41,066 bases of DNA. Source: a virus. Shown here one piece after another: positions 40,275 to 41,066 of this stretch. How positions within the stretch are numbered: position 1 is the first letter of the stretch; each line of letters begins with the position of its first letter. The notes below the pieces were generated by a model. The model had not been told where the DNA came from. It searched no databases and was given only the letters and a program-made list of their open reading frames with translations. Both the position numbers and the translations under genes were made by a program. The stretch lies in the IMG/VR virus record IMGVR_UViG_3300034682_000404, positions 1 to 41,066 of that record; one strand, 5' to 3'.

Positions 40275-41066
40275 ATGCCAACAGTAATCCGTAAGCTACC
40301 AATTGTTATACCTGGTGCAGTAGCCGCTAATTTGGCACCTAGTGCTCTGGAAATCGAAATTTTTAAAGATGCGCGTTTGTCACATTGGTGGCGTGCAGCC
40401 GATGGTTTCGGCGATCCAGGTTGGGAGTGCAGAAAAACAGGTATCATACTGATGCCTGCGCGTTCTAATTTACCTACAAAGATTTCTTTGCCAGCCTACA
40501 ACAATAACGATGTTCTGGCGTTTGGTTCTGGCCTAACTAATGGTGAAATGTTTGGCGGGACTAATAACATATTGCCTGTTGGAGCTGATTTTACTGTGAT
40601 AGTTGTAGGTAGTAACTCTTCTGCCGATAACGCGTTTTTGGTAAATAATGGGTTAGCTAATAGCGACCCTAATGCAACTTACGTACAAATGGGCTCTTCT
40701 GGTTCAACATCGTTCCGTGTTGGCTCTAGCAGCGCAATTAGCTCAACCACAGGACAAACTCCGCTTGCCCCTTTTACAGACCCTCATGTGGCTATATACA
40801 GCATGGCTGACAGTTCTAATTCAGCACAAATACGCATCGATAAAGGTGAGTTTCTTTACCAGAACAATGCAGCAGCGAACTCAAATACAAATGGCCAGCT
40901 GCGCATTGGAGCTGGGGTAACGAGCACGGGGGCACAGACTGGAGCTTTTGATAACGGACATCTTGCCGAGCTGTTTATATTGAATGTTGCTGCACATTTG
41001 CCAGCAAATGCAGATTTAGTCACAAAAATAGAATCTTACTTAAGCAACCGATACGGTCTGGCATAG
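40275..41066 (+). CDS. LamG-like terminal tail protein
   Basis: A 263-residue protein directly after the fibre, with GAGG six bases before the ATG. The first 30 residues are hydrophobic and proline-containing (IRKLPIVIPGAVAANLAPSA). The rest has the look of a concanavalin/LamG-type beta sandwich, ending GHLAELFILN, then KIESYLSNRYGL, the typical end of that domain. It probably binds a surface sugar or caps the fibre. The window ends on its stop codon, so genes after it and the right phage end are not seen. Confidence 0.65.
   Translation: MPTVIRKLPIVIPGAVAANLAPSALEIEIFKDARLSHWWRAADGFGDPGWECRKTGIILMPARSNLPTKISLPAYNNNDVLAFGSGLTNGEMFGGTNNILPVGADFTVIVVGSNSSADNAFLVNNGLANSDPNATYVQMGSSGSTSFRVGSSSAISSTTGQTPLAPFTDPHVAIYSMADSSNSAQIRIDKGEFLYQNNAAANSNTNGQLRIGAGVTSTGAQTGAFDNGHLAELFILNVAAHLPANADLVTKIESYLSNRYGLA

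Noticed and set aside
1-41066. CRISPR arrays, rRNA, tRNA genes and insertion sequences
   Set aside because: No regularly spaced repeats, cloverleaf sequences or separate IS transposases were found; the only transposase is the phage's own.

Overview
The window reads as most of the genome of a Mu-like, replicatively transposing phage (a prophage or phage contig) of a gammaproteobacterium. The host assignment rests on overall gene style and a GC content I judge to be somewhat under 50%; I cannot name the genus. The early region resembles the BcepMu type of transposable phage: a leftward operon with a Ner/gp16-like regulator, DDE transposase, MuB/TnsC-like ATPase, HU, GemA and Mor, divergent from a rightward repressor. 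The tail genes are of the long, non-contractile (siphovirus) kind: a tube protein, a G/GT frameshifted chaperone pair and a very large tape measure, with no sheath or Mu-type baseplate genes visible. Neither phage end is visible; the window starts on an ATG and ends on a stop codon.

Layout. 1-210: a small membrane protein converging on a bidirectional terminator. 307-1371 (-): an orphan ParA ATPase with its own promoter, AT-richer than its neighbours. 1493-11657 (-): the early/middle operon, about 10 kb, almost without gaps. 11658-11790: the immunity switch, with a strong leftward promoter carrying a palindromic operator in its spacer and a probable leaderless repressor start on the other strand. 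11791-15993 (+): the repressor and an accessory block likely to be expressed in the lysogen: a four-helix membrane protein that shares a sequence motif with the repressor, a lipoprotein, a 45-residue exported peptide, a frameshifted membrane gene, and a two-gene pair with the size and topology of lambda RexA/RexB. 16075-17610: lysis (holin, transglycosylase endolysin, Rz with nested Rz1). 17623-23034: zinc-finger and small packaging genes, terminase, portal, head morphogenesis. 23048-23905: an AbiGi-like gene inserted between head genes. 23992-30156: capsid (a protease-scaffold-capsid fusion), connector genes, tail tube and tail chaperones. 30166-41066: tape measure, distal tail proteins, an esterase-bearing fibre with three tandem repeats, and a LamG-like terminal protein.

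How it should work. In the lysogen the repressor holds the leftward promoter off while the genes downstream of it, several of which look like exclusion or defence functions, are transcribed. On induction the leftward operon makes the transposition proteins and finally Mor, which is expected to switch on the rightward late genes. The observations most worth following are: (1) two perfect long palindromes inside the gene upstream of the transposase; (2) the RexAB-like pair; (3) the NVFH motif shared by the repressor and the neighbouring membrane protein; (4) a 23-bp near-identical sequence right after both the RexAB-like pair and the AbiGi-like gene; (5) a textbook -1 frameshift site in the tail chaperone gene.
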